Shown here: positions 33,040 to 41,560 of the stretch, piece after piece
How positions within the stretch are numbered: position 1 is the stretch's first letter
How the letters are laid out: each line of letters starts with the position of its first letter
Assembly: GCF_014287435.1 (NCBI RefSeq)
Contig: NZ_JACOPG010000003.1
Coordinates: 310,001-374,000 of the forward strand
Length of the DNA stretch: 64,000 nt
Direction of reading: 5' to 3'
Origin: Roseburia lenta
Lineage (GTDB): Bacteria; Bacillota; Clostridia; Lachnospirales; Lachnospiraceae
The notes under the pieces: model-generated
Told to the model about the DNA's origin: nothing
What the model saw: the letters and a program-made list of their open reading frames with translations, nothing else
Database searches by the model: none
Translations under genes and position numbers: made by a program

Positions 33040-35670
33040 ATGGGAAAAGTAGTAGAACAGTTACTCACAGGACAAGTCACCAACCATATGCTCCCATTTT
33101 TCTGGCAGCATGGGGAAGATGAAGCCACATTACGGGAATATGTAAACGCCATCCATGATGCAAACTGTATGGCATTTTGCGTGGAAAGCCGTCCGCACCC
33201 GGATTTCTGTGGATCAAAGTGGTGGCAGGATATGGATGTCATTTTAGATGAGGCAAAAAAATTGGGAATGAAAGTCTGGATACTAGATGACAGTCATTTC
33301 CCGACAGGTTTTGCTAACGGTGCCTTAAAGGATGCACCGCAGGAAGTGTGCCGACAGAGCATTTTCTGTAAATTCCTTTCCTATGAAGGGGATGCCAGAG
33401 AGGTGGTCTTCCGTACAGAGAAACTGGCAAAGCCACCAAAATATAAACTGAACTTTATCCAGAAGATGATGATGTCAGGCTCTACCAAGGATGCCAGAAA
33501 GTATGATGACGATCAGGTCTATAGCATTACCGCCTATGGACCAAAGGGTGAGAAGATCGATCTTTCCGGCGGTACCACATGGAAAAAGCCGGCAGGCACC
33601 TGGCAGGTGGCAGTCTGTGGTCTGTCGCGAAACTTAGGACCACATCGTGTTTATATCAATATGATGAATGAGGTCAGCTGTCATAAGTTGATCGAGGCAG
33701 TTTACGAACCGCACTTTGCACATTATGGAGATCTTTTTGGCAATACGATCGCGGGATTTTTCTCGGATGAGCCGGAACTGGGAAATGGTATTTTGTATGC
33801 AAAGCACAATGTGCTGGGAACCGAGCAGGATCTGCCTTGGAGTAAGGAATTGGAGGAACGCCTGCAAAAAACCTTGGGCGTAGACTATCGCAAGAATTTA
33901 CCGCTTCTTTGGAAAAATGATGGAGATCCGCTTCTTACGGCACAGGTGAGAAGAACTTATATGGATGCGGTATCTAATTTGGTGAAAAAGGATTTTTCGG
34001 AGCAGATCGGCGGCTGGTGCCGGGAAAAGGGCGTCATGTATATCGGTCATTCCATCGAGGATGATGATACTCATGCCTGCACCGGAAGCGGTTTGGGACA
34101 TTATTTCCGTGGACTTTACGGACAGGATATGGCAGGCATTGACGATATCGGTGGTCAGGTTATGCCGCAGGGCGAAGAAGAACCGACGACCGGTATGTTT
34201 GGACCGCGTAATGGTGCCTTTTATCATTATACTTTGGGAAAACTCGGTGTGTCTGCTGCCTATTTACAAGAAAGCAAGCAGGGACGTACCATGTGTGAGA
34301 TATTTGGAAATTACGGTTGGAAGACAGGCGTTACCGATATGAAATATCTGGCAGATCATTTTCTGGTGCGTGGTGTCAACAATTTTGTGCCGCATGCTTT
34401 TTCACCGAAAGCATACCCGGACCCGGATTGTCCGCCACATTTCTATGCGCACGGACACAATCCGCAGTATCGCCATTTCGGTCACTTGTGCGCATATATG
34501 AACCGTGTGGCAAGCCTGATCAGTGGAGGAAAGATCGTACAAAAGGTGGCAGTTCTTTACAATGCCGAAGGCGAGTGGTCCGGTCAGTGTATGCGTCTGG
34601 ATCAGGTGGCAAGACCTCTTTATGATGCACAGATCGATTTCTCTTTCCTACCGCTGGATCATCTGGATCAGGCAGACAAGTTTATCTATGTGATCGTGCC
34701 TTATGCAAAGTACCAGCCGATCGAGATCGCCGGTCTATCCAATGTCATCTATGTGGATGCCCTGCCGGATGCCTATACCATGGGAGAAGATGCCATGCAA
34801 AAAGAGGCAGAAAACAAGGCGAAAAAGGCGGATGATTTAGCCGGGGATGCCAAGGTGCTAGCCCTTGGTGATCTCGTGGCATATCTTGAAAAAGAGGATA
34901 TCAAAGATGCTGTGATCGCACCGGAAAATCCATATATTCATATCATGCATTATCAGACCGACTGTCATATGTATATGCTGATCAATGAGTCGGCGCAGAC
35001 CTATCGGGGAAAGGTAAGCCTTCCAATGAAAAAGAAAGGCTATGTTTATGATGCGTGGGATAATTCCATTGCAGATATAGATCAGCAGATGACGGATATC
35101 GGTTGTCAGGTGTCCTTTGTTTTGGAACCAAGAAAGAGTCTGATCATGGTATTTGATGAGGAAGCCGATACACCATCTTTGGAAGAAAAGACGGTTGGCA
35201 AGCGTTTGTCAGACTGCATGTATGAAAAGAAAGAAAAGCAGGAGCAACCGACAGAAATAAAGACATGGAAGCGCAGTATCTGCTCTGCCTTAGACCATCC
35301 AAAGTTTGCGGATGCAAAAGATGTCAGCCTGCCGGATCATCTGGAAGAAGAAAAGCCGAAATTCTGTGGTTTTGTGCGTTATGAGACCAAGATCACAAGC
35401 GATGGCGGTGATAAGATCTTAGAGATCACAGACGCCGCAGAAGGTCTGGAAGTCTTTGTGGACGGTCAGAGCCTTGGCTTGCAGATCGTACCGGAGTATC
35501 TGTATGACTTGAGTGGATATTTGAAAGCGGGTGAGCATGAGATCGTCATTGAGGTTGCCACAACGCTCTGGCGTGAGAATGCCAGTGGCATGCGTGCCAA
35601 GATGATGGGCGAGAGCAAGCCGACATCAAAGTCCGGTCTTTGCGGTAAGGTATATCTCTGGAATAAATAA
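33040..35670 (+). CDS. Large glycoside hydrolase, GH106-like (putative alpha-L-rhamnosidase)
   Basis: An 876-residue protein without signal peptide, hence cytoplasmic. The N-terminal half shows features of GH106-like alpha-L-rhamnosidases: KVWILDDSHFPTGFANG near residue 80, GFFSDEPELGNG, and GHSIEDDDTHACTGSGLGHYFRG followed by GIDDIGGQ. The C-terminal 120 residues look like a galactose-binding-like beta sandwich (DAAEGLEVFVDGQSLG). It would release L-rhamnose from small oligosaccharides or plant glycosides inside the cell, which agrees with the rhaB-isomerase-rhaD genes 3 kb downstream on the same strand. AAAAGGAGAAG precedes the ATG. The family call is from recognition of motifs only. Confidence 0.7.
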   Translation: MGKVVEQLLTGQVTNHMLPFFWQHGEDEATLREYVNAIHDANCMAFCVESRPHPDFCGSKWWQDMDVILDEAKKLGMKVWILDDSHFPTGFANGALKDAPQEVCRQSIFCKFLSYEGDAREVVFRTEKLAKPPKYKLNFIQKMMMSGSTKDARKYDDDQVYSITAYGPKGEKIDLSGGTTWKKPAGTWQVAVCGLSRNLGPHRVYINMMNEVSCHKLIEAVYEPHFAHYGDLFGNTIAGFFSDEPELGNGILYAKHNVLGTEQDLPWSKELEERLQKTLGVDYRKNLPLLWKNDGDPLLTAQVRRTYMDAVSNLVKKDFSEQIGGWCREKGVMYIGHSIEDDDTHACTGSGLGHYFRGLYGQDMAGIDDIGGQVMPQGEEEPTTGMFGPRNGAFYHYTLGKLGVSAAYLQESKQGRTMCEIFGNYGWKTGVTDMKYLADHFLVRGVNNFVPHAFSPKAYPDPDCPPHFYAHGHNPQYRHFGHLCAYMNRVASLISGGKIVQKVAVLYNAEGEWSGQCMRLDQVARPLYDAQIDFSFLPLDHLDQADKFIYVIVPYAKYQPIEIAGLSNVIYVDALPDAYTMGEDAMQKEAENKAKKADDLAGDAKVLALGDLVAYLEKEDIKDAVIAPENPYIHIMHYQTDCHMYMLINESAQTYRGKVSLPMKKKGYVYDAWDNSIADIDQQMTDIGCQVSFVLEPRKSLIMVFDEEADTPSLEEKTVGKRLSDCMYEKKEKQEQPTEIKTWKRSICSALDHPKFADAKDVSLPDHLEEEKPKFCGFVRYETKITSDGGDKILEITDAAEGLEVFVDGQSLGLQIVPEYLYDLSGYLKAGEHEIVIEVATTLWRENASGMRAKMMGESKPTSKSGLCGKVYLWNK

Positions 35671-35686
35671 GAAAAGTAAGACAAAT

Positions 35687-35733
35687 GAAAAGACTACAGG
35701 GAATGTGGAAAATACATCCTCTGTAGTCTTTTC
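35687..35733. terminator. Bidirectional terminator between convergent hydrolase and esterase genes
   Basis: GAAAAGACTACAG (35687-35699) and CTGTAGTCTTTTC (35721-35733) pair perfectly; each end has the A or T run needed for termination in one direction. The genes at 33040-35670 and 35740-36786 converge here. Confidence 0.88.
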
Positions 35734-35739
35734 GCTTGC

Positions 35740-36786
35740 TTAGATTACAGAAATCTGTCGTAACTGGTTGTCTAAGGCTTTTAGTTCATCATCTGAAATC
35801 TTACCATAGGCAAGTAAGTCGCGCAGTTTCATATCGCTGACCATAGAAGTTCCGTTGCTGTCATCGAAAGCAGCACTCATACCTTTTGCCTGCTCGGATA
35901 GACCGGCAATCAAAGCATCAATCATTGGTGCTAAGAGTGTAGCAGCTTCTGGAATAGCCATCACGTGTGCAAAAGTACAGTCAACGGTCAGATAATCCAG
36001 GTAATTGTCATTGATATGGGCAGGGCAGAGTGGATCTGTCATGCCTTCGAGTGTGCATTCACCAAAAATGTCTTTTAACCAGCCAATACTGTCTTCCACC
36101 CAGTGTGGTACACGCGAGCAGATGGTTTGTGGACGTGTGTCCTGAATACTGCTTTCGCATGTGGAAAAACCATGTGGTCCATAAGCATAAATATGACTTT
36201 CAAAGGCAACGCCATTGTCTGATAAAGCGCGCATAAAATCAATGGAATTGTTGATTGGAACCATGCTGTCTGTACGTGTTGCAAAGACAAAGCAAGGTGG
36301 TGTTTTCCGGTCTACAGCGGAGATCGTCTCCGGTGCATTTGGATTGCAGGCCTGTACATGCTGACTGGTTACGGCATAGCCTAAAATAGCAGCATTTGGG
36401 CGGTTCTGTGCAAGTGTTGCGGCAGCGGTTGCCAGATGTCCACCGGCAGAAAATCCGATGACTGCAATTTTATCTTCGTAGATGTGCCATGTATCTGCAT
36501 GGGAGCGGATCAATGTTATCGCCTGCTCGTAATCATTGAGTGGATTTGGCCATGTGCAATCATCCATAACAGAGTAGCGTAGAACAAAAGCGTGATATCC
36601 GGCTTTTGCATAAGCAAAGGCGACAGGGTCAGCTTCGCGGTCAGAACACATCTGATAAGCCCCACCCGGAAGAATCAGTACAGCCGGGCGCTTAGCAACA
36701 CAGCCGAATCCTTCCCCGCAATCTTGTATGTAAGTTGTCAGTGTGACATTTCTTTCTTCATTTAAGGTCAATACTTCTGTATTCAT
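35740..36786 (-). CDS. Alpha/beta hydrolase, carbohydrate-esterase-like, with C-terminal helical extension
   Basis: The 348-residue product has the alpha/beta hydrolase elements RPAVLILPGGAYQMCSDRE (oxyanion hole), the nucleophile elbow VIGFSAGGHLA and the catalytic histidine in GPHGFS. This resembles BD-FAE/acetyl-xylan esterases that deacetylate plant oligosaccharides. After about residue 245 come some 100 residues outside the usual fold, ending with a short helical region (MKLRDLLAYGKISDDELK) that I do not recognise. No signal peptide. AAGGAGG precedes the ATG on the minus strand. It is 32 bases downstream of the MATE gene with no terminator between, so the two form an operon. Confidence 0.8.
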   Translation of the reverse strand: MNTEVLTLNEERNVTLTTYIQDCGEGFGCVAKRPAVLILPGGAYQMCSDREADPVAFAYAKAGYHAFVLRYSVMDDCTWPNPLNDYEQAITLIRSHADTWHIYEDKIAVIGFSAGGHLATAAATLAQNRPNAAILGYAVTSQHVQACNPNAPETISAVDRKTPPCFVFATRTDSMVPINNSIDFMRALSDNGVAFESHIYAYGPHGFSTCESSIQDTRPQTICSRVPHWVEDSIGWLKDIFGECTLEGMTDPLCPAHINDNYLDYLTVDCTFAHVMAIPEAATLLAPMIDALIAGLSEQAKGMSAAFDDSNGTSMVSDMKLRDLLAYGKISDDELKALDNQLRQISVI

Positions 36787-36818
36787 GAAAAATCCTCCTT
36801 GTATCTATCAATCATTTA

Positions 36819-38162
36819 CTAAGATACCATTATAAATGATTTTCTCTTTTTACACCAGATAATATATGAGGCGATGCCGGTGATGGTCTCCGCAATCGGA
36901 AATGCCATCCATACACCTGTGGCACCAAAGATACGGCTGAGCACAAATGCAGCAGGCATGATAACAATAGAGTAGCGCAACAAGGAAATCATTAAGGATG
37001 GAAGTCCCATGCCTATACCTTCGAGCGCGCCGCAGGTGGTCACGGATATCGCAGAAACGATAAAGCCAATACTGATGATGTGCAGGGCTTCTACGCCAAG
37101 CGATAGCGTTGTGGCATTTGTGGTAAAAAGTCCAAATAAGCGCTCCGGCATAATCCAGGAGAGCGTTGTTCCTAATACCATGAGAAATACGGTAAGTACA
37201 AGACCGGTTGCATAGATTTTGCGTACACGTTTGCCTTCGCCTGCGCCGTAATTGTATCCAACGAGAGGTCGGATACCCTGAACAATACCAGTGGCAGACA
37301 GATAGATAAATGTCTGTAATTTGTAATACACACCAAGTACCATGACATACGTTTCTGAAAAACCGGCTAAAATAGCATTTAACACAGAGATTAAGAAGGA
37401 CGGCAGTGCCATGTTGAGTGTTGCCGGGATTCCTACGCCGTAGAGTCTTTTCAGAATCGAAGCATCTGGTTTGCAGTCAGCAACAGTAATATGAACAACG
37501 CGGGGCTTGCGATAGTAAAAAATAAAATATGCAACCAGCGTCAGAACCTGACCGGATCCGGTTGCGAATGCAGCACCCCAGATGCCCCATTTTGGAAAAG
37601 GACCAATGCCAAAAATGAGAAGTGGATCCAAAATGATATTTGTTACAAAGCCTACCAACATGCAGACCATAGTTTCTTTCATCCAGCCGATTGCCTGGAA
37701 AATTTTTTCATAGGTAATCCCAACGGTGACGACAGGTGCAAACAAAAAGACCAGATTAGCATACGTCAAAGCGAGAGAGAGCACATTGGTATTGGTTGTG
37801 TACATGGACAAAAAGCTCTTCATGCCAAGAAGCCCCAAAATGGTCAAAAGAACACCGTGGATGAGGTTGAAAAATACGCCCTGGCTTGCAGCGAGATCTG
37901 CTGTCTTTTGTTCCTTTGCACCGAGGAAAAAGGCAATGGCAGCATTGATACCGACACCAAAGCCAACGGCGACTGAGGTGATGATATTTTGTGCGGGAAA
38001 TACAAGAGAGAGGGCTGTCATGGCATCCTCACTCAGCTTTGCGATGAAATAGCTGTCAATGATGTTGTAGAGAGAATTGACTGCCATGGAAACGACCATG
38101 GGAAGTGCCATGGAAAGTACTAAGGGAAGTATTTTCTTTTCTTTCATAAACGTTTGATTCAT
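36819..38162 (-). CDS. MATE-family efflux transporter, behind an attenuator-like leader
   Basis: A 447-residue transporter with about twelve membrane segments: LVLSMALPMVVSMAVNSLYNIIDSYFIA at the start and GIVQGIRPLVGYNYGAGEGKR in the second half are typical MATE signatures. I start it at ATG 38162 (MNQTFMKEKK) because AAAGGATG lies at correct distance; a longer frame to 38231 would read through the leader hairpin. The promoter at 38305-38333 leaves a leader of about 135 bases containing a terminator and a competing antiterminator. Substrate unknown; the leader suggests induction by a drug or metabolite. Lower G+C than neighbours was not measured, but codon choice looks more A/T-rich in this patch. 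Confidence 0.9.
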   Translation of the reverse strand: MNQTFMKEKKILPLVLSMALPMVVSMAVNSLYNIIDSYFIAKLSEDAMTALSLVFPAQNIITSVAVGFGVGINAAIAFFLGAKEQKTADLAASQGVFFNLIHGVLLTILGLLGMKSFLSMYTTNTNVLSLALTYANLVFLFAPVVTVGITYEKIFQAIGWMKETMVCMLVGFVTNIILDPLLIFGIGPFPKWGIWGAAFATGSGQVLTLVAYFIFYYRKPRVVHITVADCKPDASILKRLYGVGIPATLNMALPSFLISVLNAILAGFSETYVMVLGVYYKLQTFIYLSATGIVQGIRPLVGYNYGAGEGKRVRKIYATGLVLTVFLMVLGTTLSWIMPERLFGLFTTNATTLSLGVEALHIISIGFIVSAISVTTCGALEGIGMGLPSLMISLLRYSIVIMPAAFVLSRIFGATGVWMAFPIAETITGIASYIIWCKKRKSFIMVS

Positions 38163-38206
38163 TTTCGCGCATCCTTTCAAAAATAAATATTTTAAAGCAT
38201 AAAAAG

Positions 38207-38292
38207 TCGCCACAAGTAAAATGCAATGCACATTCTACTGTGGCGAAAAAGACTATGCCTGAAAAGTCCACATCCTACAAAGAGTATGTAGG
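38207..38292 (-). promoter_or_regulatory. Attenuator-like leader of the MATE operon
   Basis: Read on the minus strand, the leader first forms CCTACA/TGTAGG (38292-38274). A terminator-type hairpin follows with arms TCGCCACA and TGTGGCGA (38246-38239 and 38214-38207), then ACTTTTTA. The TGTGG at 38272-38268 can pair instead with CCACA of the terminator's left arm, giving an antiterminator (38272-38239) that excludes the terminator. A GTG-initiated frame (38271 to 38056) spans the hairpin and could act as a leader peptide. This is the standard design of transcription attenuation or a riboswitch; no known riboswitch class was recognised. Confidence 0.6.
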
Positions 38293-38304
38293 TTTTAGGA
38301 GTTT

Positions 38305-38349
38305 ATTATAAGGGGAGAAGTTGACAGTGTCAATGATTTAGACTATATT
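38305..38349. promoter_or_regulatory. Back-to-back promoters sharing a TTGACAGTGTCAA palindrome
   Basis: The 13-base palindrome TTGACAGTGTCAA (38321-38333) holds a consensus -35 in each direction. On the plus strand TTGACA (38321-38326) is 17 bases from TATATT (38344-38349), serving the small gene at 38374. On the minus strand TTGACA (38333-38328) is 17 bases from TATAAT (38310-38305), serving the MATE operon. The two polymerase sites overlap, so the promoters compete or share a repressor. Confidence 0.78.
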
Positions 38350-38373
38350 CTTATTAATCTTAGGGGGAATACC

Positions 38374-38613
38374 ATGATAGGGAAAAAAGAAATATATATT
38401 GGCTTGAAAAATGAAAGATATGATAGCATCTTACGGATATTGGATGAGAAGAAAATTAAATATGAGGTAAGAGCAATGGAAGAACATCATGTTCTGGATA
38501 TAAATCGTGGTGGAGCGGTAGGACGTTTTGGCGAAAATAATGAAAGCAATAAGTGCGTAAGAATACTTATATCCAGAAAGGATTACAAAAGGGTAGGGGA
38601 GTTATCACAGTAA
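38374..38613 (+). CDS. Small A+T-rich gene, hypothetical protein
   Basis: A 79-residue soluble protein (start MIGKKEIYIGLKNERYDSIL; middle YEVRAMEEHHVLDINRGG; end ILISRKDYKRVGELSQ) with an alternating beta-alpha-beta look. It weakly recalls short DUF2007-like signalling proteins in which a strand-helix-strand unit ends in a lysine-rich helix, but I would not assign it. AGGGGGAATACC precedes ATG 38374, with a consensus promoter upstream and a terminator downstream, so it is a clean single-gene unit. Codon use (ATA, AGA, AAA) is more A+T-rich than in adjacent genes, hinting at acquisition together with the divergent MATE operon. Confidence 0.75.
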   Translation: MIGKKEIYIGLKNERYDSILRILDEKKIKYEVRAMEEHHVLDINRGGAVGRFGENNESNKCVRILISRKDYKRVGELSQ

Positions 38614-38623
38614 TTTGCAACAC

Positions 38624-38659
38624 AGGACACTTTTTCTAGTTAAAAGGTGTCCTTTTTTT
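38624..38659 (+). terminator. Rho-independent terminator after the 79-residue gene
   Basis: AGGACACTTTTT (38624-38635) pairs with AAAAGGTGTCCT (38642-38653, one wobble), followed by seven T. Confidence 0.9.
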
Positions 38660-38711
38660 GTGCCCTGACAGACAGTAGAATACAAGTAGAAATCAAAAAT
38701 GGGGGTAGCAA

Positions 38712-40112
38712 ATGAAGTATTATTTAGCGATTGATATTGGCGCATCCAGTGGACGCCATATGTTAAGTTGGATAGAAGACGGCAAGATGCGCTTGCAGGA
38801 AGTCTACCGTTTTTATAATGGCATGGATCAGGTGGACGGACATCTTTGCTGGGATGTGGGACGTCTTTTTGCCGAGATTGTCGCCGGTATGAAAGAGTGT
38901 AAAAAGATCGGCAAGATCCCGACCTCTATGGGGATCGATACCTGGGCAGTTGACTATGTGCTTTTGGATGACAAGGATCAGGTACTGGGAAATACCTATG
39001 CCTACCGCGACAGTCGGACGGATGGCATGGATGCCCTAGTCTATGAAAAGATCCCGCAGGAAGATCTGTATGCCAGGACCGGTATCCAGAAGCAGATCTT
39101 TAATTCCATCTATCAGTTGATGGCACACAAGACACAGGAGGCAGAACTGCTTGGAAAAGCCAAGACTTTCCTTATGATCCCGGATTATTTCCACTTCCTG
39201 CTCACAGGTGTAAAGAAGCAGGAATATACCAATGCATCCACGACTCAACTGGTCAATGCCAAGACCAATGATTGGGACTATGATCTGATCGCAAAACTGG
39301 GTTATCCGAGAGACATCTTTTTGCCGATCGAAATGCCGGGTACAGAGGTCGGACATTTGAGCCAGACGATACAGGATCAAGTGGGCTTTGATTGTAGCGT
39401 GGTACTTCCGGCAACACATGATACGGGGGCGGCGGTCATGGCAGTGCCGAGCCTGTCGGACGATACGCTCTATATCAGTTCCGGCACATGGTCTTTGATG
39501 GGAACGGAATTAAAGACAGCAAATTGCAGCCCGGACAGTATGGCATGCAATTTTACAAACGAGGGTGGCTATGACCATCGCTATCGCTATCTGAAAAATA
39601 TCATGGGACTTTGGATGATCCAGTCGGTACGCAAGGAGTTATCCCCGGACGAGGAATTCGGTTCTATCTGCGAACATGCGGCAACTGAGACAATCACATC
39701 GATCGTGGATGCCAATGACGACCGTTTTTTAGCACCGCAGAATATGACAGCAGAAGTACAGGCGGCTTGCAGGGAGTCCGGACAGAAAGTACCGGAGGGC
39801 ATCTATCAGGTGGCAGCCGTGATCTACAACAGTCTTGCCAAATGTTATGCCGATACGGTTAGGGAAATCGAGAAGATCGAGCATGTGACCTATCCTTGCA
39901 TCAACATTGTAGGTGGTGGTGCCAATGCTGCTTATCTGAATGAACTTACGGCAAAGGCTACCGGAAAAACGGTCTATGCCGGTCCAACGGAGGCGACAGC
40001 CATCGGCAATATCATGGCGCAGATGATCGCAGCAGGCGAACTGCAGGACTTGGCAGAAGCAAGAAAATGTGTATTCCATTCATTTGAAATAAAGGAGGAA
40101 AAAGGATGTTAG
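38712..40112 (+). CDS. rhaB: Rhamnulokinase
   Basis: The 466-residue FGGY-type sugar kinase begins YLAIDIGASSGRHMLSW, the phosphate-1 loop with the GASSGR form typical of RhaB, and has GIDTWAVDYVLLD, ATHDTGAAVMAVP and the late adenosine motif VGGGANAAYLNELTAKATG. It phosphorylates L-rhamnulose to L-rhamnulose-1-phosphate with ATP. GGGGGTAGC precedes ATG 38712. It overlaps the following isomerase gene by seven bases and heads a three-gene rhamnose operon on the same strand as the GH106-like gene. Confidence 0.93.
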   Translation: MKYYLAIDIGASSGRHMLSWIEDGKMRLQEVYRFYNGMDQVDGHLCWDVGRLFAEIVAGMKECKKIGKIPTSMGIDTWAVDYVLLDDKDQVLGNTYAYRDSRTDGMDALVYEKIPQEDLYARTGIQKQIFNSIYQLMAHKTQEAELLGKAKTFLMIPDYFHFLLTGVKKQEYTNASTTQLVNAKTNDWDYDLIAKLGYPRDIFLPIEMPGTEVGHLSQTIQDQVGFDCSVVLPATHDTGAAVMAVPSLSDDTLYISSGTWSLMGTELKTANCSPDSMACNFTNEGGYDHRYRYLKNIMGLWMIQSVRKELSPDEEFGSICEHAATETITSIVDANDDRFLAPQNMTAEVQAACRESGQKVPEGIYQVAAVIYNSLAKCYADTVREIEKIEHVTYPCINIVGGGANAAYLNELTAKATGKTVYAGPTEATAIGNIMAQMIAAGELQDLAEARKCVFHSFEIKEEKGC

Positions 40113-41527
40113 TTGAAACAAAAGCAAGAGTTGGTGTATTTGCCATCGCATTGGGAGCCTATTTACCACAGTTCCCATCACTGGTTCCTGAATTTGAAGG
40201 ACAGTTTGCAGATTTTAAAAAGACCATACCGGACAGTGTCGAACTGGTAGACGGCGGCATTGTCACAACAAAAGAGGCAGCCATGGTAGCCGGAGACAAG
40301 TTCCGCGCAGCAGATGTTGACCTTGTTATCTTACAGATGCTTACCTATGCGACCAGCTACAATATGCTTCCGGCGATTCGTGATCTGAATGTGCCGGTCG
40401 TACTGGTCAATGTGCAGAAGAAAAAAGCACCGGACTATGCCAATACAGATACAGCCACCTGGCTGGGCGAACTTTACGCCTGCGGCGCTGTTGGTGAAAT
40501 GGTTGCAGACTTGGAGCGTGCAGGAAAGAGACATGCTGTTATCACAGGTGTTGTTGAGGGCGGCGATCCTGAGGTGGAAAAGCAGATTGCTGAGTGGTGT
40601 ACCGCAGCACAGGTAAGACGTAGATTTCGTGATACCAATATCGCCCAGATCGGTCGTCCGTATCCGGGCATGATGGATCTTTATATCGACGAGACCAATC
40701 TCTACAACCGTATGGGCTTATATACCAAGCAGTTTGACTGGGAAAAAATGTGGGCGATCGCCGACGACATCACAGATGAAGATGCTATCCGTGCCAAGGC
40801 AGAAGACATCTTAGATACCTTTGACATCGAAGGCGGTGCGACAGTTGAGACGGTCTGGGAAATGGCAAAATATGTAGTGGCTTTTGAAAAATGGGTCAAG
40901 GACGAGCAGTTAGCACTGGTTGCTTCCCATTATGACGGTTTTGCACAGGGCGTTGCCGGAAAACTGGACTCTATGCTGATCCCTGCATTTTCTATGCTGA
41001 TCAAGCAGGGGACGGCATGTGCTGTAGAGGGTGACATCAAGGTTGCTATGGCGATGAGCATCTTAAAGACCATTGCCGGAACCGGTCAGTTGTCCGAGAT
41101 GTACTCTATCGACTTTAACGAGGACATCTGCATTATCGGACATTCGGGCTCAGGTGATGCCGATATTTCCGTAGACAGAAAGCCGACCATGAAGATCGTA
41201 CCGGTATTCCATGGCAAGACCGGCGGCGGTTATCTGACCCAGTTCTATCCACCGGCAGGCGATGTCACTTATCTTGCCATCACACAGGATAAGGACGGAC
41301 ATTTCAAGTTTGTGGTGGCAGAAGGTGTCAATGAGGAAGGACCGATCTTTACGTTTGGAGATACCAATATGAGAACCCGCTTCTCTATTGGTGCCAGAGA
41401 GTTCTGCAATCGCTGGAGCGAGGCTGGTCCGACACATCATATGGCAGCAGCCATTGGCAGACATATCGATGTCATTGAAAAGGTTGGAAAGATCTTAGAC
41501 ATTCCGGTAGAAGTTGTTTGTAGATAA
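40106..41527 (+). CDS. L-fucose/L-arabinose isomerase-family protein, likely the rhamnose isomerase of this operon
   Basis: A 473-residue protein of the AraA/FucI isomerase superfamily: KARVGVFAIALGAYLPQFP at the start, LVILQMLTYATSYNMLPAI, IGRPYPGMMDLY and the C-terminal GPTHHMAAAIGRHID resemble this fold, and its length fits. It is not RhaA, whose family (about 420 residues, xylose-isomerase-like barrel) has different sequence. Position between rhaB and rhaD, and overlap with rhaB, strongly suggest that it supplies L-rhamnulose. Alternatively it could act on fucose or another 6-deoxy sugar whose kinase and aldolase are shared. AAGGAGGAAAAAGG precedes ATG 40106. Confidence 0.78.
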   Translation: MLVETKARVGVFAIALGAYLPQFPSLVPEFEGQFADFKKTIPDSVELVDGGIVTTKEAAMVAGDKFRAADVDLVILQMLTYATSYNMLPAIRDLNVPVVLVNVQKKKAPDYANTDTATWLGELYACGAVGEMVADLERAGKRHAVITGVVEGGDPEVEKQIAEWCTAAQVRRRFRDTNIAQIGRPYPGMMDLYIDETNLYNRMGLYTKQFDWEKMWAIADDITDEDAIRAKAEDILDTFDIEGGATVETVWEMAKYVVAFEKWVKDEQLALVASHYDGFAQGVAGKLDSMLIPAFSMLIKQGTACAVEGDIKVAMAMSILKTIAGTGQLSEMYSIDFNEDICIIGHSGSGDADISVDRKPTMKIVPVFHGKTGGGYLTQFYPPAGDVTYLAITQDKDGHFKFVVAEGVNEEGPIFTFGDTNMRTRFSIGAREFCNRWSEAGPTHHMAAAIGRHIDVIEKVGKILDIPVEVVCR

Positions 41528-41560
41528 AATATATTTATATAGAAGAGAGAGGAAATAAAA

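Noticed and set aside
38056..38271. 71-residue GTG-initiated frame across the MATE start
   Set aside because: It overlaps the beginning of the MATE gene in another frame and has no good ribosome site; kept only as a possible leader peptide in the attenuator entry.
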